Shown piece by piece: positions 35,570 to 43,697 of a stretch of DNA of 62,371 bases; the first letter of the stretch is position 1, and every line of letters starts with the position of its first letter. Location of the stretch: NCBI GenBank assembly GCA_027486935.1, contig JAIXOF010000059.1, positions 1 through 62,371 of the forward strand, read 5' to 3'. The position numbers and the translations under genes are program-made. The notes beneath the pieces were generated by a model. It ran no database searches. It saw only the letters and a list, made by a program, of their open reading frames with translations, and was not told where the DNA came from. The DNA comes from Cyanobium sp. C1_MAG_00004. GTDB taxonomy: Bacteria > Cyanobacteriota > Cyanobacteriia > PCC-6307 > Cyanobiaceae.

Positions 35570-37159
35570 ATGACTTACACCCTCACCACCCCTCTCTATT
35601 ACGTCAACGACCGGGCCCACCTCGGCAGCGCCTACACCACCCTGGCCTGCGATGCGATCGCCCGCTACCGGCGGCTCAAAGGAGAGTCCGTGCTGTTCAT
35701 CACCGGGTGTGATGAACACGGCCAGAAGATCCAGCGCACGGCCGAGGCCGCCGGCATGAGTCCCCAGGCGCATTGCGATGCGATCAGCGCTGACTATCGC
35801 GCCCTGTGGGAGCGCTGGCAGATCAGCAACGACCGCTTCATTCGCACCACTGACCCCCGCCACCAGCGGATCGTTGAGCAGTTCTTCGCCCGGGTCGAAG
35901 CCAACGGCGATATCACCGAAGGACGGCAACAGGGCTGGTACTGCGTTGCCTGCGAAGAATTCAAGGACGATCCCAGGGAGGCCCAGGATCCGGAATGCCC
36001 GATTCACCGCCGCCCCCTGGAGTGGCGCGATGAGGTCAATCTGTTCTTCCGCCTGTCCAGGTATCAGGACCAGATTCAGGCTCTGATTCAGACACCGGGC
36101 TTCATCGCACCTGAAAGCCGTCGTCGGGAGGTTGAAAACTTTGTGGCCCATGGCCTCAGGGACTTTTCGATCTCCAGAGTCAACCTCCCCTGGGGGATCC
36201 CCGTTCCAGGCCACCAGGGCCACACGTTCTATGTCTGGTTTGACGCGCTGTTGGGTTACATCACAGCGTTGCTTGCTGCCGAGGATGAACCGTTACTGGA
36301 CACCGCTCTGGCGCGGGGCTGGCCCGCCAGCCTGCATGTGATCGGCAAGGACATCCTGCGGTTTCACGCGGTCTACTGGCCGGCGATGCTGCTCTCGGCT
36401 GGATTACCACTACCGGCAAAAGTGTTTGGGCACGGATTTCTGACTCGGGAGGGTCAGAAAATGGGCAAGTCGCTCGGCAATGTGCTCGATCCAGCCGTGC
36501 TGCTCGAGCGCTGCGGCACCGATGCGGTGCGCTGGTATCTGCTGCGTGACATCCCGTTCGGAGACGACGGTGATTTCCAGCAGCAACGCTTCACGGATCT
36601 GGTCAACAACGATTTGGCCAACACGATCGGCAACCTGCTGAACCGCACCAGTTCGATGGCGCGCCGTTGGTTTGATGACGGTGTCCCCCCAGGTCAGGAC
36701 AGCACCCGCAGCGCCGATTCAAGTCACCCCCTGGCGGTCGCAGCGACAGCGGCCTGCCGCACGTTCGAAGCCGCCCTGGAGCAGCTCGATTTTCGACAGG
36801 CGGCCGAAGCTGCTCTGCAGCTGGCAATTCAGGCGAACGGCTACCTCAATGAACAGGCTCCCTGGAGCCTGATGAAGCGGGAGGGCACGCGCGATCAGGT
36901 CGCTGATGATCTCTATGCCGTGCTCGAGTCAGCCCGCATCGTCGGCCTGTTGTTGGCCCCCCTGCTGCCGGATCTGTCATCCCGCATGTTGCTGCAGCTT
37001 GGGCAGACACCGCCCCAGTCATTGGCCGCTGCGGCCCCGGATCAGCCGTCCCCATCCAGCTGGGTCGACCAGCTGCGCTGGGGTGGTTTGGTCCCCGCCA
37101 GCACCCTGCCCGAACCCGTGCCGGTGATGGCCAGACTCGAACTGACCGAGGACCTGTGA
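35570..37159 (+). CDS. metG: Methionyl-tRNA synthetase
   Basis: A 529-residue class I synthetase. The HIGH-like box is AHLGSAYTT, the connective domain has CVACEEF and CPIHRRPLEW (partial zinc knuckle), the WFDALLGYIT motif is present, and the signature lysine loop is QKMGKSLGNVLDP (KMGKS in place of KMSKS). No C-terminal dimerisation (Trbp111-like) domain. ATG 35570 begins directly with MTYTLTTPLYYVNDRAHLG, the standard start. It is 12 bp from the divergent FAD gene and shares its stop with the start of lptC (TGATG). Confidence 0.97.
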   Translation: MTYTLTTPLYYVNDRAHLGSAYTTLACDAIARYRRLKGESVLFITGCDEHGQKIQRTAEAAGMSPQAHCDAISADYRALWERWQISNDRFIRTTDPRHQRIVEQFFARVEANGDITEGRQQGWYCVACEEFKDDPREAQDPECPIHRRPLEWRDEVNLFFRLSRYQDQIQALIQTPGFIAPESRRREVENFVAHGLRDFSISRVNLPWGIPVPGHQGHTFYVWFDALLGYITALLAAEDEPLLDTALARGWPASLHVIGKDILRFHAVYWPAMLLSAGLPLPAKVFGHGFLTREGQKMGKSLGNVLDPAVLLERCGTDAVRWYLLRDIPFGDDGDFQQQRFTDLVNNDLANTIGNLLNRTSSMARRWFDDGVPPGQDSTRSADSSHPLAVAATAACRTFEAALEQLDFRQAAEAALQLAIQANGYLNEQAPWSLMKREGTRDQVADDLYAVLESARIVGLLLAPLLPDLSSRMLLQLGQTPPQSLAAAAPDQPSPSSWVDQLRWGGLVPASTLPEPVPVMARLELTEDL

Positions 37160-38325
37160 TGGCCAGGCCCCGGCGACTGTCGGCTGCACCGTTGCTTGCC
37201 GCTGCCCTGGCCCTGCTGAGCGGTTGCAGCCGCCAGGGTGCAGAGTCAGCCCCACGCCGTCCCACGCCCTTCGTGTTTCAGGCGCTGAACCTGCGCCAAC
37301 AGGACGGTCAGGGGCGGTTGCTGTGGCGGGTGAGCAGCCCGGAGGCCCGTTATGACCTCTCCCGTCACCTGGCTCAGGCCCGCCAGCTACGGGGCGAGAT
37401 CCACGTCAATGGTCAGGCTCTGTATCGCCTGCTGGCCAGCCACGGCACCGTGATCAACGACGGCCAGGTGATCCAGCTCGAGGGTGATGTGCGCATTGAA
37501 CGGTTCGGCCCTGATCCGGTGACCATCCGTGCCAGCCGCATGCGTTGGTATCCCCAGCAACAACGGATCGAGCTGGACCGCAGCGCCGAGGCCAGGAACC
37601 CCCAGCTCTTGCTGCAGGCCCAGCGCGCCACCTTGCTGTTGGCCCAGGACCGGCTCGAGCTCCGCGGCCAGCCACGGCTGCAGCGCCGACCCAGCAACGG
37701 GCCAGAGAGTTGCCTGAGCCTGCGGGTCAACGCCCTCGACTGGTCACCCGGCAACGGGCGCCTCACGGCCACCGGCCCTGTGATGGCCAACGGGCTTGGT
37801 TCGGGTGCAGAGACCGGAAACCTGCAGGCCTCCAGCCTGAGCGGCAACACGTTGCAACGCCGGCTTGAACTGCAGGCACCGGTGATGCTGTCGGTGCCCG
37901 AACGCCGTGCCTGGCTCAAGGCACAGCAGACCGTCATCAATTTGAACGACAACAGCGTCAGCTCGGCAGCCCCTTTCACGGCGGCTGTTGGAGCCCTCAA
38001 CATCAGTGGCCAGGCCTTCAACCTGGCACTGGATCAGCAGCTGGTGACCCTGCCCAGCGGATGCCGGCTCGTTCAGCCGGACGCCAACCTGGAGGCGGGG
38101 AGCTGCCGCTGGAACTGGCAGAGCCAGACGATTCAGGCCGGCGGTGGTGTGGTGCTGCGGCGTCCTCAGCAACAGCAGCAGACCCGGGCGGCGAGCCTGA
38201 GCGGCAGGCTTGGTCCGGATGGGTTGCTGATTCTCAGGGCTCCGGGTTCAAAGGTGCGCTCGACCCTGAGACTGCCGCGATCGAGTCCAGGGACGGGGAC
38301 TCAGGCAGGAGCCATTCGTCTCTGA
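37159..38325 (+). CDS. lptC: LptC-like lipopolysaccharide transport lipoprotein
   Basis: A 388-residue protein with a lipoprotein signal peptide: hydrophobic run then LLSGCSR, with the lipidated Cys near residue 24. The following domain (residues about 40-190) has the LptC/OstA pattern of short beta strands (GRLLWRVSSPEARYDLS, VINDGQVIQLEGDVRI), and the second half repeats this strand pattern. It should link the inner-membrane LptBFG transporter to LptA. It is about twice as long as E. coli LptC (191), which fits the cyanobacterial form. ATG 37159 overlaps the metG stop; the last 92 bp overlap the CCB-like gene tail to tail. Confidence 0.85.
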   Translation: MARPRRLSAAPLLAAALALLSGCSRQGAESAPRRPTPFVFQALNLRQQDGQGRLLWRVSSPEARYDLSRHLAQARQLRGEIHVNGQALYRLLASHGTVINDGQVIQLEGDVRIERFGPDPVTIRASRMRWYPQQQRIELDRSAEARNPQLLLQAQRATLLLAQDRLELRGQPRLQRRPSNGPESCLSLRVNALDWSPGNGRLTATGPVMANGLGSGAETGNLQASSLSGNTLQRRLELQAPVMLSVPERRAWLKAQQTVINLNDNSVSSAAPFTAAVGALNISGQAFNLALDQQLVTLPSGCRLVQPDANLEAGSCRWNWQSQTIQAGGGVVLRRPQQQQQTRAASLSGRLGPDGLLILRAPGSKVRSTLRLPRSSPGTGTQAGAIRL

Positions 38326-38932
38326 GACGTCCGGCCCAGCCCTGCAGCCAGGCCTGATCACTGCTGCTGAAACAGCGGGGGGACCACCCCCCGAGCAACA
38401 GCAGGCCATCCGGGCCCAGGGGCTGAACCATCACGCTCGGTAGCCCATCCAACAGCGCATCGAATTCAGCACGACCGGGATAGTGCTTGAGATCCACCAG
38501 ATGGATGAGCTTGCCCCGCTGGCGGGCCTGGTCGCAGATCGGCCCCGGCTCGAAGCGCTCAGGCTGCTGCGGATCCTGCTGCAGCCCCCGGCGTAACCAG
38601 ACATCACCGTTGACCCAGCAGAGCACGACGCAGGCCGGTGTGGCCGTGAGCAACAACCGCGATCCCCAGTTCAGTTCAGCACTGAGACGTTCCGGCAGAG
38701 CCCTGCGCAGCAGAAACCCTTCCTGACCGGCCAGCGCGACGCGGGCCGCCGGTTCGGGCAGCACCCGGGTCCAGAGGGCACCGATCAACATCAGCCCGAC
38801 GGACAACAGACTGGCCAGCACCGAACTGCGTTCCAACGCTGGATTGAGTTCGGGAGCCGTCAGTTGGTTGGCAACACTGACGAGCAGCGCCAGCCCCCCG
38901 GCGCCGATGCAGATGCGGGCTGATCGAGACAT
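38234..38932 (-). CDS. Cofactor assembly of complex C subunit B-like protein (CCB2/CCB4, DUF2930)
   Basis: A 232-residue membrane protein with two N-terminal hydrophobic segments (ICIGAGGLALLVSVANQLT, then VLASLLSVGLMLIGALW) and a soluble C-terminal part. The layout and the box LNWGSRLLLTATPACVVLCW fit the CCB2/CCB4 family that helps attach haem ci to cytochrome b6. This match is from memory and moderate. ATG at 38930-38932 is preferred; the frame runs further upstream into the divergent TerB gene. Its 3' end overlaps lptC by 92 bp in antisense; both stops are fixed by the sequence, so the overlap is real. Confidence 0.7.
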   Translation of the reverse strand: MSRSARICIGAGGLALLVSVANQLTAPELNPALERSSVLASLLSVGLMLIGALWTRVLPEPAARVALAGQEGFLLRRALPERLSAELNWGSRLLLTATPACVVLCWVNGDVWLRRGLQQDPQQPERFEPGPICDQARQRGKLIHLVDLKHYPGRAEFDALLDGLPSVMVQPLGPDGLLLLGGWSPRCFSSSDQAWLQGWAGRLRDEWLLPESPSLDSIAAVSGSSAPLNPEP

Positions 38933-38992
38933 CCCAACAGGATGCCGGATCGACGGTTCATTGCTGCAATAAGACAGCTGCTCGATCTGTTG

Positions 38993-39397
38993 ATGGACCC
39001 TGCTCAAGCCTTTGCTGCCATCTGCCTGGCTGCCGTCGGATGTGACGGTCAACTGGGACGGGATGAAGCCCATGCCCTGCGTGCCCAGCTCGAATACCGC
39101 TCGCCGTTCAGCACCAGTTCAGAGCAGGAGATGGGTGAGCTGTTTGACCAACTGCTGACCCAGCTGCGCGGGCAGGGTTGGGAAGACCTGATCAGCCAGG
39201 CCATTCCCGCCCTGAACCACAGCCAGCGGGAGACCGTTCTGGCCCTGGCAGCCCACCTTGTGCGCGCTGATCGGCAGGTGCAACCCATCGAAGAGAGCTT
39301 TTTGCAGCAACTGTCCCAACAGCTGGATCTGCCCTCTGCACGGGCCGACCAGATTCTTGAGGTGGTGGCTCTGCTCCATCGCGATGCGCTGGCCTGA
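38993..39397 (+). CDS. TerB-family protein
   Basis: A 134-residue all-helical protein (151 if the upstream ATG 38942 is used). It has the TerB-like layout: AFAAICLAAVGCDGQLGRDE early, a middle helical bundle and AAHLVRADRQVQPIEESFL with a conserved acidic/aspartate pattern, as in co-factor metal-binding TerB domains. Function in cyanobacteria is unknown; the name does not imply tellurite resistance. ATG 38993 aligns best with family starts as I know them (DPAQAFAA). It is divergent from the CCB-like gene and its stop overlaps the start region of the TPM gene. Confidence 0.75.
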   Translation: MDPAQAFAAICLAAVGCDGQLGRDEAHALRAQLEYRSPFSTSSEQEMGELFDQLLTQLRGQGWEDLISQAIPALNHSQRETVLALAAHLVRADRQVQPIEESFLQQLSQQLDLPSARADQILEVVALLHRDALA

Positions 39398-40193
39398 TCC
39401 CTGGCCCCGCAGGGGGGCACCCTTGCGCGCAGGCGGCAAACTGGGGGGAGCTGGCCTGTTGCCCTTGGCTTCGTTGTCGACTGTCTTCGCGTCCCGACCG
39501 GGACGTGCAATCCAGCGCTGCTGCCTGCGTCTTCTGTTGACAATGGTGGCCGTGGTCCTGCTGCTGGTGCCGGTGGCGCCGGCCCGGGCCCTGAGCGCCA
39601 TCAACCTGCCTCCCCAGCCCCCTGCTGACCATGTTCTGGATCAGGCGGACTTGTTGAGCAGGGCCGCCAACGGCGAGATTTCGCGCGCACTCGAGGCCCT
39701 TTCTGTTGATGGAGTGCAGGCGAGCTGGGTGAGTGTGCCCCGACTTGACTACGACGTGTCCCTGACCCGGTTTGGTGACGAGCTGCTGCAACGGTGGCAG
39801 GACAAGGACACTTCGGGTAACCAGACGCAGCAGTTGTTGCTGTTGGTCGATGGCCAGACCAACGGCACGGCCATCGTTGCCAGCCCTGCTTTGCGGGAAA
39901 GGCTCAGTCCCCAGCTGCTCTCCAGCACAGCTCGCACCACCATGGGGCAGCCCCTGCGAGAAGGAGGCCGGACGCGTCAGGCCAGCCTCGATGCCATCGG
40001 CCGCCTGCAAGCGGTTTTGAACGGCAATGCTGATCCGGGCCCGCCCCAGGTGGCCTCGGACGTGGCTATGTCTCCGGTTCGGGTCCCGAGCCATGAGGAG
40101 ACGCAGTCCAGCAACGCCTTCACCTGGGTGGTGGTGTTGTTGGTGGTGGGCACGGTGGTGCCGATGCTGACCTGGTGGGTTTTCTCGCGCTGA
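39384..40193 (+). CDS. TPM-domain protein, Psb32-like
   Basis: Up to 269 residues. A hydrophobic signal-anchor (RLLLTMVAVVLLLVPVAPARA) precedes the TPM domain, which begins LPPQPPADHVLDQADLLSRA and continues through VDGVQASWVSVPRLDYDVSL and LLLLVDGQTNGTAIVASPAL. A second hydrophobic stretch closes the protein (FTWVVVLLVVGTVVPMLTWW). In Synechocystis the related Psb32 accelerates photosystem II repair and protects it from photodamage; whether this is the orthologue is inferred. The start is uncertain, between ATG 39384 and ATG 39543 (in the signal region). It overlaps the TerB stop by 14 bp and precedes pxcA. Confidence 0.78.
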   Translation: MRWPDPWPRRGAPLRAGGKLGGAGLLPLASLSTVFASRPGRAIQRCCLRLLLTMVAVVLLLVPVAPARALSAINLPPQPPADHVLDQADLLSRAANGEISRALEALSVDGVQASWVSVPRLDYDVSLTRFGDELLQRWQDKDTSGNQTQQLLLLVDGQTNGTAIVASPALRERLSPQLLSSTARTTMGQPLREGGRTRQASLDAIGRLQAVLNGNADPGPPQVASDVAMSPVRVPSHEETQSSNAFTWVVVLLVVGTVVPMLTWWVFSR

Positions 40194-40196
40194 ACC

Positions 40197-41339
40197 ATGG
40201 CTCTCAACGACTGGATCGGTGCCTTTGGCAAGGCTGAAGCCATCGATCTCACCAACCAGCTGGAGCGAGGCTATGAAGCGGCCTTGCTCATTCAGAGCAT
40301 CGAACTCGAGCATTACAACGACCGGCCCGTACGGCCTGAACTGGACCTGCGTCTGCCGGCCGCCAGCCAGGCAGCAATCCTGCGGCGGTTCAAGGCTGCA
40401 CTGCAGGTCTGCCGCGAGGTCAGTGAAGCGGTCGACCCCCATCGCAGTGAACTGTCGGGCCAGGAGTCGCGGCAGTTCCAGTTGATTGAAGCGATCGTGC
40501 TTCGCTATTCGAATCGCAAGCAGCTGCCATCCCTCAGCCGCTCACCCGAGGTGTTGCCCCGCAGCCTGATCGGTGTGGTCGATCAGGTTCGCCGACAGCT
40601 CGATCCAGAGGCTGAGGCTTCGGTGGTGGCAGGGTTCAGACGCCGCCGCGACTCCACCCTGGTGTCGTTGCGGGTGCTGTTGCTGTTGATTCTGGTCCCG
40701 GTGCTGATTCAGCAGTCCAGCCGGATGTTTGTGGTTTCCCCCCTGGTGGACCGTTTCGCACCCGACAGCGCCTTCCTCAGCTATCCCAAGCCAGCCTTGG
40801 AGGAGAGAGCTGTCGAAAAGCTAAGAGTCTTTCAAGCTGAGATTGAATTTGATGCCCTGTTGAAGGGGCAGCCGCTTCCGACACGAGAAGAACTTCAGCA
40901 ACAGTTGGCCGACAGGGCACAAACACTCAAAGATCAGGCCGACGAGGAAAGCACCGAAGCAATCAAAAATGTAATTGCCGACCTATTTGCCCTGGCTGGC
41001 TTTGTCGCAGTCTGTGTTGTATGCCGGCGTGACCTCCAGGTTCTGCGGGGCTTCATTGATGAAATGATCTACGGGCTCAGTGACAGTGCCAAGGCTTTTA
41101 CAATCATCCTGTTCACAGATATCTTTGTTGGTTTTCACTCTCCGGAGGGGTGGACAGTTCTGCTCGATGGTGTCGCCCACCATATCGGGGTTCCCGCGCG
41201 TGAAAATTTCATCATGTTGTTCATTGCCACCTTCCCGGTGGTGCTTGCGACGATCTTCAAATATTGGATCTTCCGCTACCTCAATCGTGTATCGCCATCC
41301 TCTGTGGCGACCCTGCGCAACATGAACGGTGGAGGTTGA
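40197..41339 (+). CDS. pxcA: Proton extrusion protein PxcA (CemA family)
   Basis: A 380-residue protein with soluble N-terminal half and a CemA-like membrane domain. Hydrophobic spans include VLLLLILVPVLIQQSS, DLFALAGFVAVCVVC, AFTIILFTDIFVGFHSPEGW and FIMLFIATFPVVLATIFKYW. The HSPEGWTVLL and HHIGVPA boxes are the CemA signature. It drives light-dependent proton extrusion across the plasma membrane and protects photosynthesis under fluctuating light. ATG 40197 follows the TPM gene by three bases, and its end overlaps the cobU start. From about 40800 the base composition becomes clearly richer in A and T than the 5' part. Confidence 0.92.
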   Translation: MALNDWIGAFGKAEAIDLTNQLERGYEAALLIQSIELEHYNDRPVRPELDLRLPAASQAAILRRFKAALQVCREVSEAVDPHRSELSGQESRQFQLIEAIVLRYSNRKQLPSLSRSPEVLPRSLIGVVDQVRRQLDPEAEASVVAGFRRRRDSTLVSLRVLLLLILVPVLIQQSSRMFVVSPLVDRFAPDSAFLSYPKPALEERAVEKLRVFQAEIEFDALLKGQPLPTREELQQQLADRAQTLKDQADEESTEAIKNVIADLFALAGFVAVCVVCRRDLQVLRGFIDEMIYGLSDSAKAFTIILFTDIFVGFHSPEGWTVLLDGVAHHIGVPARENFIMLFIATFPVVLATIFKYWIFRYLNRVSPSSVATLRNMNGGG

Positions 41340-41892
41340 GCCCCGTCGCTGCACCCTGGTGACCGGCCCAGCCAGCAGCGGCAAGAGCCTGTTTGCCGAA
41401 CAACTGGCCATGGCGGCCGGACGCCCCGTGACCTATCTGGCCACCGGTCCCCAACGGCCCGATGACCGCGACTGGCAAGACCGACTCCAGCGCCATCGCC
41501 AGCGCAGACCCGAAACCTGGCAGTGCTTCGAGGTGGAGCAGAACCTGGCGCCTGCGTTGCTCAGCTGCCCAGCCGGTCAACTGGCCCTTGTTGACTCGCT
41601 GGGCACCTGGGTCGCCTCGGCCCTGGAGCTGAGCAGTGACAGCTGGAATGGGCGATGCCGGGACCTGCTGGACACCATCAACCGCTGCGAGGCCAACCTG
41701 ATCCTGGTCGCCGAAGAGGCTTCATGGGGCGTCGTGCCTGCGACCGCGATCGGCGGACTGTTCAGGCAGCGACTTGGGCAACTGCTGCAGGACCTGATGC
41801 CCTGCTGCGATGGCGCCTGGTTGGTGATGCACGGCCGCGCCATCGACCTGTTGGCGATCAGCCAGCCCGTCTCACCCCACCACGGCCCCTGA
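41329..41892 (+). CDS. cobU: Adenosylcobinamide kinase / adenosylcobinamide-phosphate guanylyltransferase
   Basis: A 187-residue enzyme of the nucleotide-loop assembly in cobalamin synthesis. It has the P-loop LVTGPASSGKSLFAE near residues 9-23, the TYLATG and RRPETW boxes (guanylate-binding histidine region near HRQRRP), and LVDSLGTW. The C-terminal third is somewhat shorter and ends in a Pro/His tail. It phosphorylates adenosylcobinamide and transfers GMP from GTP. GTG 41329 overlaps the pxcA stop by 11 bases; trmL follows after six bases. Confidence 0.92.
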   Translation: MEVEPRRCTLVTGPASSGKSLFAEQLAMAAGRPVTYLATGPQRPDDRDWQDRLQRHRQRRPETWQCFEVEQNLAPALLSCPAGQLALVDSLGTWVASALELSSDSWNGRCRDLLDTINRCEANLILVAEEASWGVVPATAIGGLFRQRLGQLLQDLMPCCDGAWLVMHGRAIDLLAISQPVSPHHGP

Positions 41893-41898
41893 GCTGCG

Positions 41899-42381
41899 AT
41901 GCCGAACGTGGTCCTGTTTGAACCGCAGATTCCGCCGAACACCGGCAATGTGGCGCGCACCTGTGCGGCCACGGGTACGGGCCTGCACCTGATCGAGCCG
42001 CTCGGGTTCTCACTGGAGGACCGCTACCTGCGGCGAGCTGGCCTCGATTACTGGCCCCTGGTGGACCTGCATCGCCATGGGGACTGGGAGTCGTTTGAAC
42101 ACCGGCGCCGTCAGCATGGAGGCCGGCTGGTCGCCCTGAGCAGTCATGCCGACCTGCCCTACACGAGGTTTCAGTTCCTGACGAACGATTGGCTGCTCTT
42201 CGGCAGAGAGACCGACGGATTACCCGAACCGATCCATAGGGCCTGCGATGCGAGACTCGTGATTCCCATGCGATTCGCCGCGACAGCCAGCCAGTCCGGC
42301 GTCCGCTCCTTGAACCTGTCGGTGTCGGTCGGTGTGGTCCTGTTCGAATCGCTACGACAGCTCAATCAGCTGACCTGCTGA
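41899..42381 (+). CDS. trmL: tRNA (cytidine/uridine-34 2'-O)-methyltransferase TrmL (SpoU family)
   Basis: A 160-residue SPOUT-fold methyltransferase that modifies the wobble base of leucine tRNAs. Signature motifs: VLFEPQIPPNTGNVARTCAA at the N-terminus, the LLFGRETDGLPE motif 2, and the C-terminal RSLNLSVSVGVVLFE motif 3 that forms the knot. Length matches TrmL. ATG 41899 is six bases after the cobU stop, so the two are likely co-transcribed. Confidence 0.95.
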   Translation: MPNVVLFEPQIPPNTGNVARTCAATGTGLHLIEPLGFSLEDRYLRRAGLDYWPLVDLHRHGDWESFEHRRRQHGGRLVALSSHADLPYTRFQFLTNDWLLFGRETDGLPEPIHRACDARLVIPMRFAATASQSGVRSLNLSVSVGVVLFESLRQLNQLTC

Positions 42382-42439
42382 GATCTCCTCTGCTGCAGGG
42401 AGTCTTGGGTTATCGAGCCCCATTCTGTAGCCAGCAATG

Positions 42440-42469
42440 CTTGAACTTCAAGGTTCAGTGCGTTACTGT
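42440..42469 (+). promoter_or_regulatory. Candidate promoter and operator of the M23 peptidase gene
   Basis: TTGAAC (42441-42446) and TACTGT (42464-42469) are spaced by 17 bp, an acceptable sigma-70 promoter about 55 bp upstream of the M23 start. A perfect inverted repeat, CTTGAA-C-TTCAAG (42440-42452), covers the -35 box and could be an operator. No experimental support. Confidence 0.4.
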
Positions 42470-42524
42470 CTGCGCGCCCCGTGGATGGTGGCTTCTCCAA
42501 AGGGTGTTGTTCGATAGGTGATGA

Positions 42525-43562
42525 ATGAAGCTGCGATTGTGTTGGTCAGGTTTTGCGCTCGCCGCCATCGGCACGCACGCTGTGGTGGTCGCCATGGCGC
42601 CACAAAGCTGGGATGTGTCCGAGCAGAATCGTCTGCTGGCCTCCCTGCCCCCAGTCGCACCCCTGCCAGCTTCCTCACCTGACCGCGTCTGGGTCAGAGT
42701 GCGCCAGCCGGTTCCCCTGGAGCAGCTGGCAGGCTCCCTCAACCTCTCAGGTCCACGGCTCGCCTCGCTCAACGACGTCGACGCGGACCATCAGTTTTCT
42801 AAGGGTGACTGGCTTGTGCTGCCGGCTCAGCAAGTCAGGCTGGCCAAGCTGCTCCCCCAGATCGACAGTTCCGATCTGCGACGCACCCCTCCCCTGCAGG
42901 AGCTGCCGCCGGTCGAAAGCAACGCCGTGGTGCGATTCGGTGACAGCGTGCGCAAAATCGCAAGCCGCTACGGCATGACCCTGCAGGAGCTCCTGCGGCT
43001 CAATCCCGGTCTGGAAACGGCCCGTCTGGTGGTCGGAGCCCCCGTGCGGGTGATGCAGTCCGCCACTGCGCGCCCCAGGCTCCTGTTGGGTGTGCGCCCA
43101 GGGACCAGCGGAGGCCTGAGCTGGCCTGAACTACCTGACTTTGGTGAACACGATCGCCAGCAGCCCCAGGAACTGTCGTCCGAGCGCTGGATCTGGCCGA
43201 CCCGGGGCATGTTCAGTTCCGGTTATGGCTGGCGCTGGGGGCGCATGCACAAGGGCATCGACATTGCCAACAACGTCGGCACCCCGATTGTCGCCGCCAA
43301 GGATGGTGTTGTGTCGTTCTCGGGGTGGCACAGCGGTGGCTACGGCTATCTCGTGACCATCAGCCACGACGACGGCAGCCGCAGCCTGTATGCCCACAAC
43401 AGCCGCCTGCTGGTTCAGCCGGGAGACCCGGTCCGCCAGGGTGACCAGATCGCCCTGATGGGAAGCACCGGGCGCAGCACCGGACCCCATCTTCATTTTG
43501 AGATCCACCCAGCCGGCCGCGGCGCCGCCAATCCACTGCAGTTTCTGCCGCAGCGTGCCTGA
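42525..43562 (+). CDS. M23 family metallopeptidase with LysM-like domain
   Basis: A 345-residue exported protein. A signal peptide or N-terminal anchor (LCWSGFALAAIGTHAVVVAM) is followed by a region with one or two LysM-like motifs (VRFGDSVRKIASRYGMTLQE, LLRLNPGL). The C-terminal M23 peptidase has all zinc-site residues: GRMHKGIDIAN, GNYGYLVTISHDD-like loop (GGYGYLVTISH) and the HLHFE motif in GPHLHFEIH. It should cut peptidoglycan crosslinks or bridge peptides in the periplasm, or act as a NlpD/EnvC-type activator if inactive, but the HxH is intact. ATG 42525 has a candidate promoter at 42440-42469. Confidence 0.93.
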   Translation: MKLRLCWSGFALAAIGTHAVVVAMAPQSWDVSEQNRLLASLPPVAPLPASSPDRVWVRVRQPVPLEQLAGSLNLSGPRLASLNDVDADHQFSKGDWLVLPAQQVRLAKLLPQIDSSDLRRTPPLQELPPVESNAVVRFGDSVRKIASRYGMTLQELLRLNPGLETARLVVGAPVRVMQSATARPRLLLGVRPGTSGGLSWPELPDFGEHDRQQPQELSSERWIWPTRGMFSSGYGWRWGRMHKGIDIANNVGTPIVAAKDGVVSFSGWHSGGYGYLVTISHDDGSRSLYAHNSRLLVQPGDPVRQGDQIALMGSTGRSTGPHLHFEIHPAGRGAANPLQFLPQRA

Positions 43563-43599
43563 GGCCCAGGCTCACGATCGTTTAAAGTCCGAACACCGC

Positions 43600-43673
43600 G
43601 GCTCGGTAGCTCAGCTGGTTAGAGCGTGGGATTCATAACCCCAAGGTCGGGAGTTCAAGTCTCCCCCGAGCCA
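43600..43673 (+). tRNA. tRNA with anticodon CAT (tRNA-Met, elongator-like)
   Basis: A 74-base cloverleaf: acceptor stem GGCTCGG/CCGAGCC, D stem GCTC/GAGC, anticodon loop TTCATAA with anticodon CAT, TPsiC stem GGGAG/CTCCC with TTCAAGT loop, and discriminator A. No CCA is encoded. The first base pair is G-C, so this is not the initiator tRNA (which has an unpaired C1-A72). A CAT anticodon could also belong to a lysidine-modified isoleucine tRNA. The bottom pair of the anticodon stem reads A31-C39, a mismatch. Confidence 0.9.
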
Positions 43674-43697
43674 TTTTGGCTGAGGATCGGCGTTCAC

